Below the pieces are notes generated by a model that was given only the letters and a program-made list of their open reading frames with translations, had not been told where the DNA came from and ran no database searches. From Symbiodinium natans (lineage: Eukaryota; Sar; Dinophyceae; Suessiales; Symbiodiniaceae): DNA of 64,000 bases. The stretch is taken from positions 97,001-161,000 of the forward strand of contig CAJNDS010002378.1 of assembly GCA_905221605.1 (NCBI GenBank), given 5' to 3'. Below are positions 1 through 11,727 of the stretch, piece by piece. Every line of letters starts with the position of its first letter. Position 1 is the stretch's first letter. A program made the translations under genes and the position numbers.

Positions 1-19
1 CACGGACAGGCAGACGGAC

Positions 20-24
<5 letters not shown>

Positions 25-91
<67 letters not shown>

Positions 92-92
92 C
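25..92. repeat. (CA)n microsatellite
   Basis: Almost pure CA dinucleotide with a short CGCG interruption near 60. It starts at the window edge, so its full length is unknown. Confidence 0.95.
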
Positions 93-1960
93 ACAAGCCA
101 GTAGCCTACAGCTAGTTCATGTAGCGCCAGCCACCGTCTGTTAGCTTCTGCATGCGATGATTTCATTCGGGGATCCTGCCTGTGGCGGTTCGTCAGGCAC
201 TGGCTTTTTGGGGCGCCATCTCAGATCCTGCGCAGCATGTACGAGGGCGTTCTTTCAGCTACTGAACTCCGGAGGCACGTGACTCACGTGAATCACATTG
301 TGGACAACGGAGAGCACTCTCCTGGCTGGGCCGATCTCGGGGCGCATTCAGTGGAGTGATGCCCGTCGGCCGCCATGGCCTAAGCTGATCGGTAAACGAT
401 TTGCTTTTGGTCTCCATCGCCCTTGCGCGAGTCAATTTTCTCATGGCCTATCACCAAAGACTCTGACGATTCCGTCTGCCATATTGACTGGTAGGAAAAA
501 CCATACGTCGTGAGACGCGGGCGCTAGCTCGAGATGGTCATCCGGCATGGGAAAGCACCTCAGGACTTGGAGGGAAGGTGCACAGTGACATCCAGTCTGC
601 CTTTTGGGGCTGCCACAACGAGTTCAGTTCCGGGGAATGTTGTTTTGGTCTGGTGCTCGTACGCGCCGGAAATTTTGAATGCTGGCGGGCGAAGACCCCC
701 TTCAGCCTTGCAAAACGAAAACTGCGAGCGAGGTCAGCATTGAGCCGCAATGCACCAGGGAGTGCAGATTCTAGGCCGATCTCAAGGGACTGAGTCTACA
801 CGCCCACACACTTCTTGGCATCTTGAATATTGACTGGGTCATGTGGGGGAAGTGGCAGAAACTAGTGTCTCCTGGTGAGTTTGTGCTTCTGTGCAGTCTG
901 AGAGGGGCACGAATGCTTGGACCGAGAGAAGGATGGAGCTTGGGCCAAACGCATCCAATCGTGCTGACTTGTTCTGTGGTTCGGCATTGCTAGCCCTGCT
1001 ATTGCTGCCGGCTTCCTAGTCGTTTCCCATCATGGCTTAGCAACGAGGGTTGGTGCAAATGTTGGCACAGTCCAGTGGTGACTGCTTCATCCAGCTGAAG
1101 GCCAGACAACGATCTTCTTCGCCGAATGCCGAGCAGTCGGCGTCCCCTGTTTTAAGAGGTCATGAGCCTGGTGTTTGGCTCAGAGCATGCTGCCGCCGCC
1201 ATGAACACCTCAACCTTAGACAGCAGAAGGTATGCCGAAGGCCGACAGGACGATGCAGAAACCGATGGCAGCATGGGCTTCAAGTTTTGCTCCGCTACGC
1301 AGGTATAAGTGTCGCGGTGAAACTTCGATCAGGAGAGCGAACCCGGATGCACGGATTTGTTGGGCGTACCTTTCGGGGCCACTGCAGTGGAAAACTGGTA
1401 TTGATTGCATCATGGGTTCGTTGAGGGGCAAGTTGTGGTCCTGAACAAGGAGTCTACGGCAGCAATACCTTGCAGATGCTGTAATTCATGCAAATGCTTT
1501 GTTATTGGGAATTTCAAACATCACAGATTGCAGAACCGACGTGTAGAAATGCTCGCACGATGCTATTTAGCATAGCCTCCGCTGCGAAAAAAATGGACAC
1601 AGCTACACCTCTGGAATGCTGCTTTGAGCAAGACAGTGATGAGAATCGCGTATGCTTTGCAAGGCAGATCATGTCATTGCGTCCGTCTGCGCTACTTAAT
1701 TGGGCCAAGGGCAGCCACACGCTAAACTCGTTCGTGCAGCCATCGAGTTCGTCTTCAACGACCGTGGCTCCTTCGAATGGAGCATCTCCCTCGATGGCCT
1801 TTGTCGGCCTCAGCACACACCAACGGTCGTGTCTACTGTTCAGCAATCCACTGAGCTACTGGCTGCATTAATCAATTCTTTCGCAGCTCAAATGATGTCA
1901 CTTCAACGGCTTATACGGCTTGTGAGGCAGGGCACGAAGCCGAGCTGACTCATGGAGCTG
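93..1960. other. No recognised gene
   Basis: Mixed-composition sequence downstream of the minus-strand Cys-rich gene that ends at 1964. Short open frames occur on both strands; the most protein-like is on the plus strand at about 1700-1948, with no recognisable motif. I see no repeat or RNA gene here. Confidence 0.5.
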
Positions 1961-1963
1961 AAG

Positions 1964-4577
1964 TCATGGGCAGCCGAGGCCTCGGAAATGGCAGCACCAC
2001 TCCTTTTTGTCCCCAGACCAACCAATCTTGAACTTGGACAGGCCAGCGCGGCAGTTGTACTTCGGAGCTCCATTCATGTGCTCCTGTGCCCAGTGCCAAT
2101 TCCCCCCATCACTCTTCCACTCCCACATCATGCCGTGTCCGGCTGCACCGGGAGGCAAGCCCCCACCAGCCGCTCCGCCAGCCCCTCCGCCAATCACTCC
2201 GCCACCCGCAGCTCCGCCAGCGCCACCAGCTCCGCCAGCAGCTCCGCCACCCATGGCGCCTCCTCCGTGGTAGACGTGGATTACCGTGTGGGTGGTGTGC
2301 GAGTGCCAGTGACCGCCTCCGCCGCCACCTCCTCCGCCGCCGCATCCCGTGTGCTCGTGGGCACAGCACCAGGACTTCTTCGGCATCGACCACCCGGCCT
2401 GCCAGTTAGCCAGGCCGACGTGGCAGTCGTACGGCTTGCTGTAATGGCCACCACCTCCACCACCTGCACCGGAGCTTACAGCAATCCATGTCCAGTAACC
2501 GTTGACCTGCACGTGCTTCCAAACCATGCCGTAGCCGGGATCGACAGCTGGAGGCTGTGGGCCCTCGCAGCCCTTGCCCTTCGACGAGCAGCACCATTGC
2601 TTCTTGGGTGGTGACCTCGGCTTTCCCATTGCAAGCACTTGAGAAAACAAAAGCGGCAAAAAGCATGCACAGGCCAACGTGTGTCTGTGATTGTCTGTCT
2701 GCACTGGGGCGGCGGCCATGCTCGGAAGAAGTTATTGAGGGCAGCATTGCAGTCATAGGGCTCGGAAGTCGCAACGTGCACTTCGCAGCCGGCCGCTTCG
2801 ATAGAACAGCCCCGGCAGATGTCACACTCCACCTGAACCTGGCTGTAAGAGAGAGCGCAAGCGTTGTCTCGCCCACTGAAATGGTTCTCCATGGCCCAGT
2901 GGATGCGGTCGATGCAAAGTGACGTCTTTCCATGGTAAGTGCATGCCGCTTGGCAGCCCAAAGGTGAAATCGTGGTTTGCGGGCAGCCCCTCTGGAAGTG
3001 TTTGCAGCACCAGTCACTCTTCTTGGCAGACCACATGCTAGGATGTTTGTGGAAGCACTTGTAGGCCACACACCCTTTGTGGTGATGGTCGCAGCACCTG
3101 AGCAGCTTACTGGTGCAAAACAGATCGCAAGGCGCGTCAAACAAGATTTTCAGGACCTTCTCGGAAGCACACGACACACATCAACACACCGAAATCACGC
3201 TTTTTGGCAGCTGAGGCACCATGTCTTCTTCGAGTCGGACCATCCCTGCAACCAGTTCGAGTATCCGGCCTCGCAGTCGTAGATCCTTCCCCTTGCATGG
3301 CCGCCGATGCTGCCGTGCTCAACGTGGACGTGGCCTTCGAGATGCATGCTTCCATGCCACGACCCGGGGCATCCCCGGCTCTCATGTGCACAGCACCAGC
3401 CCTGCTTTGTCTTGGACCAACCAAAGTACCAGTTGGAGTAGCCGTGTTCGCAGTTGAAGTGCCGTTCGCTGTGATGGGTGGTCTTCACGATTTGGTGGTG
3501 TCTGATCACGACTTTAGGAGGGGATGGAACAGGAACGTCAATGTACTTGGTCTTGGTGATCACATTCTCGTGCTCCACCTCATGGTCGGTTGCACAGCCA
3601 CGCTGTTCCTTCCAGCAGCAGTACTCCCTCTGCTCCTTTGTCCACATCGTCTTGAAGGCATGAAAACCCTCCACACAATCATATGCCTGAGGGTGGTCAT
3701 AAATTGTGTGGGTCTTGTAGATGACTTCCGGCGCCTTGTGCACAATCTTCGGGACATACTTCTTCACCGGAACAGGGACCTTGACCACCTTCTTGTCGTA
3801 CACCACCTTAGGGATCTTCACCTCTTCAGGCACGGGCACGTACTTGTAGTGGATGTGTGGCGGCGGCCTCTCTGCCGCCACAGGAAACGGATCCTGCACA
3901 ATACGGGGCGGAAGCTTTGGGGCGGGCACCTTGACGTGAACAATCTTGGGCCGCGGGGTGGGCCCGGCCACGTGGACGTAGTGGTATTTCGGCACCTTGA
4001 CTCCAACTGTCTTGGTGATCGGCACGTACTTGTCTTTGGTCACCACCTTGGTTGGGCATGCCACGCCCGAACGCCAACAACACCAGCTCTGATGATCCTG
4101 GGTCCAGGCACGATAGTTCATCGAGTTCGTGTAGCACTCAAAGTGCTTGTGTGGCGCATACACTTTGTGATACACCAGGTGAGCCGGTCCAGGCACCGGA
4201 ACTCCCACCACCTTGTTCCGATTCTGGGTGATGTAGTGGTGCTTGATGATGATCTGCTTCGGCGAGGGGGCTTCGGTGGTAAACACTTGAATCTCATCTG
4301 CAGCCGCCGCCACAGGACGATGGAAGCCAAAGATGATGAGAATCCCGATCACGAGCCTCACGCGCACGGCGACGCCATAAGGGCACAGGCATGGCTCTTG
4401 CAGTACCAGTCTTACAGTACAGCAAACACTGTGCAGCCAAGGGCGCAGGAAAACCATACCGCATGCCACCGCGCATGCGGGGCGCCAATTGGTGCCGCTT
4501 GCCACCACCACCCTTTCCTTGTCGATGCTCCCCTTGCCGTGCCCAACGAACACGACATCCTGAGAGGAAAAGAACAC
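1964..4577 (-). CDS. Secreted Cys-rich protein with eight W-x(n)-[WY]CC repeats
   Basis: Three exons can be joined: 4577-3220, 3097-2717 and 2615-1964, about 796 residues if translation starts at 4577. The first intron (122 bp) is GT-AG and the second (101 bp) GC-AG; both are phase 2 and both joins restore a broken repeat. A hydrophobic segment at about 4368-4321 followed by Ala residues looks like a signal peptide. The product carries about eight copies of a motif of the form C, about ten residues, W, KK or similar, WCC (once YCC), then GC; they lie near 4100, 3650, 3410, 3250-3075, 3020, 2740-2580, 2390 and 2010. A different module rich in CxxC pairs sits at about 2990-2760. Linkers are Val-Pro-Lys-His rich in the first half and Gly rich in the last exon. 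I infer an extracellular or cell-covering role; I cannot name the family. The start is uncertain: an upstream exon supplying a shorter signal peptide is possible. Confidence 0.82.
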
Positions 4578-6240
4578 AACAACACAACGAAGGAGAATGC
4601 AGGAGACGAGCGAGTGGAGAGGAGCTCAAGGGAGCTTAAGGTCAAAGCTGGGAAGAAGCAAAGAAAAAAGCGGACTCAACACTCAGCGAGCAGCAGAGAC
4701 AGTCTCGTATGCACCTTTGCCTTTGCCCACATATGACCACTGTTCTGAACTCCGCGCTTCTCCATCGAAGGGCTCGTCACAGCACAAGGCCATGGCAGGT
4801 TCAGGGAGGCGCAATGGGCGAACAAAACACGATCACCTCGATCTCTTGAGGGGACGCACTCAGACAGAAAAGGTGCATGGACTCCAGCACGGACCGCCGG
4901 GAGCGGATATTTCACAATCACAGCTTCACCTGTCAAACTGCAAGAGTTGCTGATTCGCAGTGACCTTCAACAAGCCTGCTGCCTTGACAAACGCTGAGCT
5001 AAGCTTGAGTGCATCTGCAAGAAACTGCTCTCAAAAACAAATTCCTGAGCCATTGACAGCCGGACGGTACACACTGAGAGTACGGGATGTACTGTTTGTT
5101 CGATTGCCTGCGTTAAAATTGTTCTAAGTGACAGAATGGGACGTTTTAAGCTTTTGCCTTCGTGGCGCTCTATTCATCTCTATTCTTTGTCAACCCGTTG
5201 TGGAGTCGCTTGGAGCAAGTGCAGGCTGCGCATCCATCAGAAAAGGCTGTCGGTCCCCGTCACTTCCACGTGGGGGGTTGCACGCTTCATTGCTTCATGA
5301 GCACGGGCCAGCACGGGTAACTTTTGCAGAGGAGCTCAGCTCGATATCTGCGCAACCTGGCTGCTCAGCAAAGGGACCGCAGCCGAGCATAGCGGAATCT
5401 TGTGGAGATACGGATTTTATTTTTAGCGGCTGCCTGCCTTGAACATCTTAGCTTGCGCAGCAGAAATGTCGCTGGCCGCTTGCGCAGGTTGATTCGGGCA
5501 GATTCGACGCGCATCGAGTTTGATCGTCTCTGCCAGAAGCTCAGGCCACCGCACCCACTGCACCCACTGGCACTCCGCTGGCCAACTCCCTGACAGTCTG
5601 GCAGTGCTAGAATCTGAAGGCCGAACACAAGGCAAGAGCCTCATTTCGGCAGCGAGCCTGACATCCAACAGGGCTTGTCAGAGGCTGCACGTCAGCGAGA
5701 AGCATTCAGAAGAAGCGCCTGTCCGGCAATGCCAAGGAGCATCGGGCCTCTCAGAGAGGAAGAGAGGATGCACAGAATTTGGCTAAACATAACGATCTTG
5801 CGAGTCTTTGGCCAACTCAAGCCTGGAAGTCTGCAGATAGGAATGCCGAGGCAATGTTTTGCAAACCTCCGCATCTCATACTTGCAACATAGCTCTTAGC
5901 ACAATGAGGCGCTGTGCGCACAATGAAAAAGAGCACCATGTGCTACTGTTGCCATCTTGAAGATTGTGCTGGACCTTACTGAGCCAGTATACGATCGCTT
6001 CCCAGCCTTGCTTGGCCATGGATTTCAGCTCCACTTCTCTTGCTGCCTTCGGCAAAGGGGTGCAAACGCCAATGGCACACATCAGCCACGCCATATGAGC
6101 CGTGACGGTCTCAGGCTCTCGCGCTTATCATCGACTGTACCTGAAGAAAAGTGCTTCCATGCACATACCCAGTCCCGAGCTCTCGCGAGGAGCTGGTGTG
6201 TGGGGCACCTGCTACCGAAACCCCGAGACACGAGTAATTT
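4578..6240. other. No recognised gene; region upstream of the Cys-rich gene
   Basis: The 5' flank of the minus-strand Cys-rich gene. It may hold its leader, trans-splice acceptor or a first exon, but I cannot place one. Short open frames on both strands show no motif. Confidence 0.45.
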
Positions 6241-6592
6241 TCTAAAACGTTTGAACCTTGGCGAGTTTGAAACGACCAAACACCATGGAGACTTTGGAGT
6301 TTGAAGGTTTCGAACTTTGAAAGAATTTGGAGCTCGAAAGTCGGAAGCGAGATCGAGAGGTTGAAATCCCTGAACCCAAAGCCAACACGACGGGACTGAG
6401 AGATTGAGAGCTTCAAGCGTCCAGAAGGTTCGGAGTCTGAACCAAGTTTATCAAAGCTCGAAGTCTGAAACTCTGAAGCTTGACGACAGTCGAGCACGAA
6501 AAGTTTGACACTTTGATAGTCAGCACGATTTGCAGTTTGAACGTTCGAACGGCACGAGTTTGAAAGTTTGAGAGTTTGGCAGCACACTCAGA
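6230..6592. repeat. Degenerate GTTTGAAA/GAGAGTTTGA tract
   Basis: Loose repetition of words such as GTTTGAAAG, GAGTTTG and TTGAAAG on the plus strand. The complementary words dominate 7085-7500, so the two tracts face each other across about 490 bp. Confidence 0.75.
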
Positions 6593-7084
6593 CCACATCG
6601 ACTATCGCGAATGTCACACTGTAGGCGCCCTAACCACGAAACACGTTGGGCCCGAGAGTCGCGAGGGGAAACCCCTTAAAGAGGGCCTAATTAGTGGGAT
6701 TACTGTGCCTCCAGCTTTAGGCTTTCGGGTAGAGCATAAAGCCCTGAAGGCTATCGCCTAAACCCTCAACCCGAAACCCGAAACCCAACCCTTTAGGCCT
6801 TTAGGCCTTTAGGGGCCTGCTTCTCCTCAGGCCGCCAGGACGAAATGCCACCGCGCCATACCGCGCCGACTCCCCGGCCCTGAGGAGTGTGGGCTCATCC
6901 CAGTAGCCGCGACCGCCCCGAGAGGCAGAAACGCACCGAGCTGCTGCCTTTTAAAGGCGTGAGAAATCCTCAAGAGCCCCCTCAAACTCACAGGGAGTGG
7001 ATTTCCGAACTCGTCTTGACTCGCAACCTCCAGCAAACACTCGCACGACGGGCGAAAGAATTGCGAGTCCGTTATTGCACGCGC
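6593..7084. other. Spacer between two opposed repeat tracts
   Basis: Includes several GGCCTTTAGG words and telomere-like words (AACCCGAAACCC) at about 6755-6815. No gene seen. Confidence 0.5.
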
Positions 7085-7500
7085 ACGTGATGTTTCAAAC
7101 TATCAACCTCTCAAACTTTCGAACTCCCAACATTCAAACTCGGGAAGTCTCAAACTCGCAGCTGTCAAACTTTCAAACTCGTCTTGTTTCAAACTCTCGA
7201 GCTCGCGAACTCGAACGGCCGTAAATCTATCGTTCTCTCAAGCTTGAACCCGCAAAAGGACTCGAGGGGCGTCGAACTTCAAACTCTCAAACTCCAGATC
7301 TTTCAAAGGTGCAAACTCGCAGCGTCGTGGCCTCCCTAACCTACGCATGACCTCAAACTCCAAGCTCGAAACATCTCGAAACTATCAAACTGTCGAAACT
7401 TTGAAACTATGAAACTCGGTCGCGGCTCCAACTTTCGAGTTCGAGAGGCTCGAACTCCAACCTTTCAAAGCTGACCTGTTTTCAAAGTCGGAATCGCAAA
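7085..7500. repeat. Degenerate CAAACTCTCAAACTTTC tract
   Basis: Words CAAACT, TCAAAC and CGAACTC recur irregularly. It is the reverse complement in composition of the tract at 6230-6592. Confidence 0.75.
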
Positions 7501-7564
7501 AGTTGGCAGATTGAGTTTGCGAGGAGGCAATCGAGCTCGAACGTCGCTCGAGAAGACGCCTTTC

Positions 7565-7860
7565 CCGAACCCCCCCCCCCCCCCTCCCCCCTCTCACCCA
7601 CCACATCGGCCTCGGGCAAATGCAACTGACCTGCTGCCCAAGTCCGTGCCACCGTCAAGTCTGTGGATTACCATGCGTGAGGCGAGCGCCTCTCCTTGTA
7701 CACCATGCGTGAGCGAGCGCCTCTCCTTGTACACCCCCTCCCCATCTCCCCACCAGATTGACCCCTGATCGACCTTTTCTTGACCCCTCCCCCCTTCTCC
7801 TTTCTCTACACTCTACACTACACCTCCCCCAACCTACGAACCCCCCCCCCTCCCCTCTTC
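7565..7860. repeat. C-rich tracts and a 31-bp direct duplication
   Basis: A run of C at about 7570-7586 and pyrimidine-rich sequence to 7860. At about 7671-7732 a segment containing GCGCCTCTCCTTGTACACC is repeated directly, the copies differing by one base. Confidence 0.75.
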
Positions 7861-7921
7861 CTTCGTTATGAAGTCTGCAGATAGGACGTCTTGTCAGAAA
7901 CAGCTTCTGCAAAGCATAGCT

Positions 7922-8227
7922 TTAAAATTCAAGCTGGTCCCAGGCCTCAGCAAAGCCTTTGGATAAGATCTTGTGTAGCTCATCCAGACGCTGGTCATCG
8001 ATGTGCCGCAAATCCTGCACAAATCTGGCATCGTGCTTACGGCTTGCGATGCCTTTGCTACCAAGACTCTCAGTCGCACTAGGATGCAACGCCTGCATCC
8101 ATCGCCGCTCCAGCTTGCCGCTCTTCGGCAGCTGTTTCGCCAGCTCCTCGCATGCTGACACAGGCCTTGAGGAAAAGGCCACTGATGACAACTGCAGGCT
8201 GAGAAAACAGAAAACAGACATCAACAT
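7922..8227 (-). CDS. Candidate small secreted protein or first exon
   Basis: An open frame of 101 residues starts with ATG at 8227 and reads through an N-terminal hydrophobic stretch (MLMSVFCFLSLQLSSVAF) typical of a signal peptide. A charged, helix-like remainder follows, ending in a stop at 7922. I do not recognise a family. It could be a whole short gene or an exon cut short by an undetected GC or GT donor (for example at about 7945). Evidence is limited to the signal-like start, composition and the same orientation as the firm genes. Confidence 0.33.
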   Translation of the reverse strand: MLMSVFCFLSLQLSSVAFSSRPVSACEELAKQLPKSGKLERRWMQALHPSATESLGSKGIASRKHDARFVQDLRHIDDQRLDELHKILSKGFAEAWDQLEF

Positions 8228-8229
8228 CC

Positions 8230-9040
8230 TAAAGCCCTCTGGCCTGCAGGTGCTTCTTGGACGCATGCAACACGGCAAGGCGTGCCTTCACAAAAGGCCA
8301 GGCAAGGTCACGGAGCTCAGTGTTGGGGTTCGGGAAGAAGTTTTGGATGGGTTCTGGTCGCATTCCCGAGTATAGGGGCCTCAAAGGCTTGCTTCAATAG
8401 CACGATTCGGTGGCAGCTAAGGATTCAGGGTTCACGCTTTTGATGACTTTCAGGCGCCACACGAGTGAGGTCTCGAGCGGTCTGCACATGGCTGCAGATT
8501 TCTCCCAACCCCTGATCCTTGCAGACATCTCTGTCAAGTCACTCAAGTCACTCAAATCAAGACGAACTCCCTGTCTGCATCTCAGTCAGGGCCAAGGCCT
8601 GTCGAAGCTGCAGCAAAGCCTTGCCCAACTCCTGCGAGCAACGAAGAGTCAACGGATCTGAAGACGGTCTTGGTCTTAGTGCGCGCAGAAGTTAGAGCCC
8701 TCAGCTTGAAGAGAACCCATCACGGCAAGCACACTGCACGCATGGGCGGACACTCCAGCTGCTTCGAAATCCCACTGGCCTGCAGGAGATGGCACAAGCC
8801 ACGCCGCAACCAGCACAGCGCCGCATCCTTTGCAGAGTCATGTCCTGTTTGACACCGACTTCAAAAAACAAAAAAACTGCCCTCCGAGTGGATCCCGCGT
8901 CGCTTAGCAAACCCCGAACACGATCACTTGGCCGATCGGGAAACGCAACATGAATTCAGTCACTTAGCAAACCTTTACGGGTCACTTAGCCAACTCTCAG
9001 TTTCAGGTTCCGGGCTTCTTGAAGGTTAAAGTTTCGGCCT
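8230..9040. other. No recognised gene
   Basis: Mixed-composition sequence between a candidate secreted-protein exon and the telomere-like array. A plus-strand open frame at 8410-8661 has no motif. Confidence 0.45.
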
Positions 9041-9044
9041 TTTC

Positions 9045-9965
9045 TTTTCGGGTTTAGGGTTTCCTTTTAGGGTTCAGGGATCCTTTTGGGGTTTAGGGTT
9101 TCTCTTACCTTTTAGGTTTCCTTTTAGGGTTTAGGGTTTCTTTTACCTTTTGGGGTTTAGGGTTTCCTTTTAGGGCTCAGGGTTTCCTTTTAGGGTTCAG
9201 GGTTTCCTTTTAGGGTTTATGGTTTCTCTTACCTTTTCGGGTTTAGGGTTTCCCTTTAGGGTTTCGGGATCCTTTTAGGGTTTAGGGTTTCTCTTGCCGT
9301 TTAGGTTTCCTTTTAGGGTTCAGGGTTTCTTTTACCTTTTAGGGTTTAGGGTTTCCTTTTAGGGCTCAGGGTTTCCTTTTCGGGTTTAGGGTTTCCTTTA
9401 CCTTTTAGGGTTTAGGGTTTCCCTCGCCTTGTAGGGTTGCGGGTTTCCTTTTAGGGTTTAGGGTTTCCTTTTGGGGTTTAGGGTTTCTCTTACCTTTTAG
9501 GGTTTAGGGTTTCCTTTTAGGGTTCAGGGTTTCCCTCGCCTTTTAGGGTTTAGGGTTTCCTTTTAGGGTTTAGGGTTTCCTCTTCGGGTTTAGGGTTTCC
9601 TTTTAGGGTTTAGGGTTTCCTTTTAAGGTTTAGGGTTTCCCTTTAGGTTTAGGGTTCTCTTGCCTTTTAGGGTTTAGGGTTTCCTTTTAGGGTTTAGGGT
9701 TTCCGTCGCATTTTAGTGTCTCGGGTTTCCTTTTAGGGTTTAGGGTTTCTTTTACGTTTTAGGGTTTCCGTTTAGGGTTTCGGGTTTCCTTTTAGGGTTT
9801 AGGGTTTCCCTCGCCTTTTAGGGTTGCGTGTTTCCTTTTAGGGTTTAGGGTTTCTCTTGCCTTTTTAGGGTTAAGGGTTTCCTTTTAGGGTTTAGGGTCT
9901 CCTTTTAGGGTTTTGCGGGTTTCCTTTTAGGGTTGAGGGTTTCTTTTACCTTTTAGGGTTAAGGG
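9045..9965. repeat. Interstitial TTTAGGG-like array with a 20-bp higher-order unit
   Basis: Dozens of TTTAGGG heptamers, mostly spaced by TTTCCTTTTAGGG, giving a recurrent 20-bp unit TTTAGGGTTTCCTTTTAGGG. Variants carry TCTCTTACC or CCCTCGCC before CTTTTAGGG. The G-rich strand is the plus strand throughout. TTTAGGG is the telomere repeat of plants and of dinoflagellates; this degenerate, internal array is not itself a chromosome end. Confidence 0.93.
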
Positions 9966-10269
9966 TGCGGAGAGTGAATTACATGTACAAAGGGTACAAA
10001 GAGTTCTGGAATAGTCGCAACGTCAATGGACTGTTGTATGGTGGCTCAAGGATATGGCTGCCGAAAAGTTCGCAGCAAAAACGTGGAGGCCCTCAGGCTT
10101 GGGTTTGGGTTTGGAGGTTGGTGGTTGGGTTCCCCTTGGGGTGGTTAGGCTTAGGCCGGTTACCCTCTGTTTGGACCCCCCTAACCTGACCCGTGGTTTT
10201 CAGGGGATTCAGGGATTTGACTTGCGATCCTTAGGGGTCAGGGTTATCCTTATCCTTCCCCTTTGTGGT

Positions 10270-10490
10270 TGCCCCGTAAAGGGTTTCCTTTTAGGGTTTC
10301 GGGTTTCCTTTTAGGGTTTTGGGTCTCTTTTAGGGTTTCTCTTACCTTTGACGGTTGCCGGTTTTCCTTCAAGGTTTAGGCTTTCTCTCACCTTTGAGGG
10401 TTTAGGGTTTCCTTTCAGGGTTCATAGTGTTTCCTTTTAGGGTTTAGGGCTTTGTTTTTGTGGGTTTAGGGTTTAGGGTTTCGGGTTTCT
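10270..10490. repeat. TTTAGGG-like array, second block
   Basis: Same words as the 9.0-10.0 kb array (TTTCCTTTTAGGG, CTCTTACCTTT), more diverged. Separated from it by about 300 bp of sequence that still contains related G-rich words. Confidence 0.85.
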
Positions 10491-10667
10491 TTTTTTTTAA
10501 CAACCCTTCACTCCTTTTCGGGCGAGCTTACAGCTAGGGTAGGTTACGAAACCGGAAAGCAATGCCCCTCAGTACTCCCTGTGCATGATCATGTCACGCG
10601 CCCACGTCTAGACGCGCCAACGAGCCCATCTCTGTCACCTCCACCACCACCTTCCTCCACCAAACCC

Positions 10668-10925
10668 GGGTTTCCTTTTGAAGTTTAGGGTTTCCCTTAC
10701 CTTTTGGGGTTTAGGCTTTCCTTTCAGGCCTCCAGGTTTCCTTTTAGGGTTTAGGCTGTCCCTCACCTTTTAGGGTTTAGGGTTTCCGGGTTTCCTTTAA
10801 GGGTCTTAGGGTTCAGGGTTTCCCTTTAGGGTTTCTGCTACCTTTTACGGTTGAGGGTTTTCTTTTGAGATTTAGGTTTTCCCTCACACCTTTCCTTTCA
10901 GGGTTACGGTTTCCTTTCGGGGTTC
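10668..10925. repeat. TTTAGGG-like array, third block
   Basis: Diverged copies of the same units, again G-rich on the plus strand, ending near 10925. Confidence 0.8.
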
Positions 10926-11727
10926 ACCCCCCTTCATCCCAAAACATAGGGCCCCCCAATCCCTTGGCCAAAGGTCCATGGAAAGTTTGTTAACAGCAGG
11001 AGAGTTTCCATGCAAAACAAATCGGAGATGTTCTTCGCTTACGACAATAACAAATGACACAAAGTCAACCGCGGTCAGGTCTGTGTGTCTCTGTTGAAGT
11101 ACAGACATACTGATATATGCTAACGTCTATGTTGACATAGACTACTGGAGCAGCGAAGTGGCGTGTGCAACTGCATGTAACGACAACACTGTAGCGCAGG
11201 ATTGCAAACAAGAGACAAGAAAGGTTGCCAACAGCTCCAAGAAGAGGCGTGCCAAGCGATCATGAACCGAGCGTGCTAAGCGACTGAAAGAAAAGTTGGC
11301 TAAGCGACCCCTTTACCCTCCGAGTTGGAGAGCTTTTATCAAGAATCGATTCTCCAGAGCTGGTTCCGAGGCAGATCCAAGAGCCTACACAAACCGCCGC
11401 GATTTGGCACCGAGGGCGGCGCACCACCCGCTGCGGCGACCTTCTGGTAAGGCTGCAAGGCCTGGGCTTTCACTCCGCATACTTTGCCCCCCCCCCCCCC
11501 ACCAAGCTCTCATAGAAGCTTCGCTATTGCTGGTGTGCATGCGCTTGCAGGCGCTGACCTGAGCTTGTGACCATGAGGAAAAAGCCTCTGCTGGGGGAAA
11601 GCACGTAGTGCTTGCGTTTTCTTTGCTTTTTTAGAAGGCACAAGCGAGCAAGCGAGAAGAGAAAGTGTTTACCGAGTGGCAAAACCTGTCCAGGTGTCTG
11701 CACAAGTCTAGGAAAGACTTCCGGGCC
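10926..11727. other. No recognised gene
   Basis: Mixed sequence with a C run at about 11489-11501. Short open frames without motifs. Confidence 0.45.

Noticed and set aside
3204-4736. 510-codon plus-strand open frame
   Set aside because: It is antisense to the first exon of the Cys-rich gene, whose repeats, signal peptide and splice joins are coherent. The opposite strand stays open because of codon bias (GTG, CAC, AAG-rich linkers).
9045-10925. Chromosome end (true telomere)
   Set aside because: Repeats are degenerate, interrupted by unique sequence and flanked on both sides by more than 9 kb of ordinary sequence.
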